Part shown: piece after piece, positions 60,261-64,000 of the stretch | Layout of the letters: each line of letters opens with the position of its first letter | Position numbering within the stretch: position 1 is the first letter of the stretch | DNA from: Bilabrum cf. latius | Taxonomy: Eukaryota > Bigyra: Bicosoecida > Bigyra > Bicosoecida | Direction of reading: 5' to 3' | DNA length: 64,000 nucleotides | Assembly: GCA_965178125.1 (NCBI GenBank) | Contig: OZ237735.1 | Location: 372,001 to 436,000 of the forward strand | Notes under the pieces: model-generated | What the model saw: the letters and a program-made list of their open reading frames with translations, nothing else | The model's database searches: none | What the model was told of the DNA's origin: nothing | Made by a program: the position numbers and the translations under genes

Positions 60261-60380
60261 TTCGATAAGCGCGTGCATAGACTGCTGATTTCGTTGAAAG
60301 ATGCTCCATTAATGCTCTTTGTCGCACATGCAAGGTACTAGCGGACTGCCTCTGCCTCTGCCACTCGATCTGACTCCAGC

Positions 60381-63300
60381 TCAGCTCAAGGCACCAACTG
60401 TCCTCTGTGCAGCAATGTCTTTATCGATTCGCTTGGAGGCCTTGTGGTCCTCTAATGACGTCAAGGCTGCCATTTTCTTCCTGTTCCGAAGAGACTCTGG
60501 CTGGTCATCATCAGCGTGCTAGGCGGTACCACGCGAAGGCAGCGGCGATGCGTCGCCAAAGTACCTGTCCACGACTTTGTCGAGCTCTTCCTTGGTCTCA
60601 TGCGTTCGCCCAGGTGAATTCGCGAAGCCGATCGAACCAGGCAGGGAGAACCGCCACCCTTGGGCTGCAGCCATGCCGGCCTTGCTGGTAGGCTGCAGCT
60701 CGCCTGCAACCGCCCCGAGGCTGCCAGCGGAGCGATATGGAACCATCGGACCGTCTGTTGCGCGGTCCTCCATACCAACGACCGGAGCCACCCGTTCGTC
60801 CCCAGGCTTCGGCCGTCTGCCACGCACGATCCGCCTGGGCAAGTCACTGCGGCTCGTGCTGCCAGGCAATGCCACTAGACCGCCTCGCACGTCCCTTGCA
60901 ACGCAGGTGTACACGTACTGGCTTGCCGACGCATCCCACTCCCGCTTCCACATCCTTTTATCAATCGACGATTCATCCACGCCGAGTGCCGTGAGAAGTC
61001 CATCCAGCTGTACCTGTCTCTCAGCGATCTCTGCGTGCATGACTCCGTACCACTTTGCTTCCTGCCCGCTCTCGAGCTCGCTTAGCACCTCTGCGGCGTA
61101 TTCTTGGAGGATCTGGTGCCTCGCGGCTGCCTGCAGCCCCTGGGACTCAGTGGCTTGCAGGCTCTCCTTAAGTATTGCGGAGTATCCAGTGCCACCGTGG
61201 TGCACCAGCGCGCGATACTCACGCAGTCGCGACCTAGCCTTGGAATCGACGCGCGCCCTGACGTCAGTTAGGTCCCTGTACCTCTGCTGCGCAATTTCAA
61301 AGGCACGACGCGGGAGGGTTCGTTCCTCCTTGGCTCTGCGCTCCTCTACCGATGCAGGGATCAGACGGATGCACTCCTGCAGCTGTACCTCCATCCGCCG
61401 CAGCGCGCTCTGCAGCTGCAGGTACCCGAACAGAGCATCCGGGTTCGTGTCGAGCCCCTCGTCCTCATCCATAGCAAGCTGATACTGCTCGTCGACTTCA
61501 GCCTTAACGGCGTTCAGAACCAGGATCTCTTCCTCCACGCGCCTCTGCTTGGGCCCCATGTGAAGCCATCGCTCGGTGGCTGACGGGCGATCGCCCATGG
61601 CAAGCTCACGCTGCACCTGAGCGCGAAGTGCGTCTTCCTCCTCCTTTCTCTGCTGCACGTACGCATTCATTGCAGAGACTTGCTCTCGCTAATGCACGTC
61701 CATGATGTAATCCACCGAGGAGCCTGGTGGGAACCTCTCGTTGCGCCACCTCGTGAGCTGCAGCCAAGTGGTGCGGCCAAGGCAACGGCTGCGCAAAGCA
61801 GAGCGGATAGCGGTGGCAGCACCCAATAACTTGGGGTGTGTCCTCAATAGCTCAATGAACTCATCAAAATCAATGGTGCCGCTGTCGTCCGTGTCTGCAG
61901 CGAGAACTGCTGGGTGCAGCCCCGGGCCAACCCCGTCACAATCTGAGTCTTCCACCCCGCTGCTTGCAGCAGGCGAGCTGCTGAATCGCGTGGCTTGTGA
62001 TGGAGCAGCAAGCTGAGGCGTACTGATTGATTTATTCATGCGCTCTCCCGATGCTGCATCTGTGCCGTGACCCGCCCCCGCCTTGGTCTCAGCAATCGGT
62101 CTGCCACGGCTGTCCTTATTCGCAGTGGCATCCTTGCCATGGCTGCCTGTTGCAGATAATGCAATAGCTTGGCCTGTAGTATTTGTACCGCTTGCATTGC
62201 TTACGCCGGGGTTTGCATCACGCCCCGGCGGGGTGGTGGGTGGCCCGCTCGATGCAATGCTAGACCGCTGACTCTGGATTTGCACCCGACTTGGGCCCTG
62301 GGTCAAAGATTCACCCGAAGCAGAGCATGACTGAGCCATAGCATGGCGCGCTTGGCTCGGTTTACCAGGCTGCGTGCTCTCAATCCTGGCCTGCTCCAGC
62401 TGCTGCAGCATGCCTTGGCTCAGCATCGCGTGCCCAGGCAGGGCGGCCTGCTCGGAGGACAAGGCACCGGCTCCACTCCACCAGTCTGCATCGTCTTCTT
62501 CTGCCAGTTTTTTATGCTGCTTAGAGCCGTGCTAGCTGAAGTCATTCCGTTGGCGGGACGAACTCGGAAACCTGGCAGTGGCAGTGGCAGTGGCAGTGGC
62601 ACGGGTGCTCGTGCTGGTCCCGGCGCTCGCTGGCCCCTCACTTGCAGGAGGCTATGCTGCTTGCATTATGCTTCCATTTCCATTGGTGATGGCAGCGCGA
62701 CTGTCTTGACCTCGCTTCCACAGCCAAGACTTCAGCTCTGCAGACGTGGTTGAGTCGATGCTGCCTTGCCTGCTTCTGCTTCTGTGGCTGCCTTGGGACT
62801 CGAGCACCGAGTCGGAGTCCGTGTCCACGAGAGACACCACGTCGTCATCAGCACCTGCGGTGGCTGGATTGTCCCGAACACCGAGCGCAGTGCTAGCTTC
62901 TACGCCCAAGGGCACTATTGTGTTGGTTTGCGGGGTGCTTTTTGACTGCTGTGCTGGTTTGTCTACGACTGTAGCGTTTCGATCCGAAGTGGGCCGCCCG
63001 GATTCGGTGAGATCGTCGGGCTTGACGGCCTCTGTCGGCTGCTCTGTCAGCATTCGATACAGCGCATCACACTGTGGCAGAGTCAGTGGCTCTGGTTCTG
63101 TTATACCTTCCCAGTCGTCTTGCTCCCCTCGAATGATTCGAGTGCTTCTGTCATGTCCCGTTCCACTCCCAACGAGCTCGAAACAGAAGCGAGCGATAGC
63201 GGCGTTATCCATTGTGCATACGTTCCACAACCCCGCAACAAACTCCAAGTAGTCAAGTTCACCGCTGCCGTCCTTATCGAAAAGGGCAAACAGGCGCTCC

Positions 63301-63560
63301 ACGAACCTAGTGCGCTACAGCGAGAAGTATTCTGTCGTCTCCGCAAGCGACAGGCTACCACTCCAATCAGCGTCTGCTTCCAGAAATGTGGCGAACATCT
63401 CCCAACTACGATTTTCATCCAGATTAAGTCCGTCGAGAAACTTGCGTTTTCTCGGAAATATGCGATCATGGAAGTACTCAAGTGGTGGAAGTCCCTCCTT
63501 ATATATCTTTGATATTTCGAGCGCCCTGCTGCTGTTTTGCTGCGACAATACGCAGCCCAT
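60381..63560 (-). CDS. EF-hand protein with N-terminal acylation signal
   Basis: Single frame of 1,059 residues with TAG as Gln and a TGA stop. It begins MGCVLSQQN: Gly2 and Cys3 fit N-myristoylation plus palmitoylation, so membrane anchoring is expected. Three EF-hand calcium loops are complete: residues 63-74 (DADWSGSLSLAE), 95-106 (DKDGSGELDYLE) and 556-567 (DTDDSGTIDFDE). Between hands two and three lies a long polar, disordered region containing a short Ala-Thr repeat. The C-terminal third (from about residue 625) is strongly helical and charged (QQRKEEEDALRAQVQREL, RRMEVQLQECIRLIP), likely coiled coil. No kinase or phosphatase domain is present. A membrane-attached calcium sensor or scaffold is the reasonable inference. 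The three parts are joined only if TAG is sense. Confidence 0.82.
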
Positions 63561-64000
63561 ACGGAAGTCAGTTTCAATTAAGCTATCGGATCTCCATTTG
63601 CTCCCGGGTTGATATGCGTGGGCTCGGATGAAATCTTGCGCTCAACTCCTAGTTTTGTAAGGTTGTGTTTTCGCCCCGCCGGGCCAAAATACGATTATTG
63701 TCCCAACAGCAACTACTTGAGTGCACGACCATAGTACGTCGTTCATCTACTTGCAAGCAATACTGTCTCAAGTTTATTTGTCTAATTCTTTGTAAATTTG
63801 CAAAATGGTGAGAAAAATTTGCAAGTACCGCCAAACATTGCCCCATTCCTATACCTACATGAGCAGGCGCGTGCCACGCGATGTTGACTTTTCGTATCGA
63901 TGAAGTGGCATGTCCCTTTGCAACATCATTAATCCAACAGTGTCTATCCGTTAGAATTTACAAAACATATTCGCAGGACGTCCTCCAGATTCTTCTTGGG
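63561..64000. other. Upstream region of the EF-hand gene; no gene seen
   Basis: More AT-rich than the rest of the window. I see only short frames and no splice-supported exon. It likely holds the promoter and 5' leader of the EF-hand gene. Confidence 0.4.

Noticed and set aside
1-64000. Reading the window as bacterial DNA or as a graveyard of pseudogenes with many short ORFs
   Set aside because: The fragments join in frame across TAG only, conserved domains are intact, and GT-AG introns join conserved coding segments in phase.
1-64000. tRNA, rRNA or CRISPR arrays
   Set aside because: No cloverleaf, rRNA core sequence or regularly spaced repeats were noticed; the direct repeats found belong to the retrotransposon. 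tRNA search by eye is weak.

Overview
This is nuclear DNA of a gene-dense, intron-poor, GC-rich unicellular eukaryote that uses a variant genetic code. Read with the standard code, most genes break into dozens of fragments. Read with TAG as glutamine, the fragments join in frame into about 17 long reading frames. Fourteen of these end in TGA, three in TAA and none in TAG. TAG falls at positions that are Gln in known families: the QPxEG tail of a UEV1/MMS2 protein, and the PTQ..EFLG and FQF..L.FG motifs of a reverse transcriptase. This is the meaning given by NCBI translation table 15. The lineage cannot be fixed from the window. Spliceosomal GT-AG introns of about 85-280 bp are seen in five genes.

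Layout, left half. A PPIL6-like cyclophilin (354-1439, minus) diverges from an unknown gene (1586-2659). Then come a two-exon UEV1/MMS2-like ubiquitin-conjugating enzyme variant (2812-3337) and a CLU-family gene with filamin-type Ig repeats and zinc-finger motifs at its C-terminus, broken by one +1 shift (3393-10125). A large coiled-coil protein (10251-13409, minus) diverges from a PAK-type kinase with two CRIB motifs (13602-15731). A single uninterrupted 21.4-kb frame (16162-37548) encodes a HERC1/HECTD4-like HECT ubiquitin ligase of about 7,128 residues. It is followed by an FAD sugar-1,4-lactone oxidase (37696-39462).

Middle. Positions 39592-47936 hold an apparently intact DIRS-order (PAT/Ngaro-type) retrotransposon. 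It has three overlapping ORFs (Gag-like, RT-RNase H, tyrosine recombinase) and split direct repeats A1...B1-A2...B2. The repeat copies look identical, so the insertion appears recent. It sits 105 bp upstream of an SLC33A1-like acetyl-CoA transporter gene (48042-49979).

Right half. In order: an ankyrin-repeat membrane protein (50101-51709, minus, two exons), a 2,030-residue disordered basic/acidic protein (51875-57967, minus), a small two-exon gene (58169-58724), an H1-like Ala/Lys/Ser-rich protein with a C-terminal helix-turn-helix (58861-60260), and an EF-hand protein with an MGC acylation signal (60381-63560, minus).

No operon or biosynthetic cluster is evident. Two genes (UEV and the giant HECT ligase) belong to the ubiquitin system, but nothing else links them. 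No tRNA, rRNA or CRISPR was recognised. Start codons are chosen by the first sensible ATG and by homology, and remain uncertain for the unknown genes.
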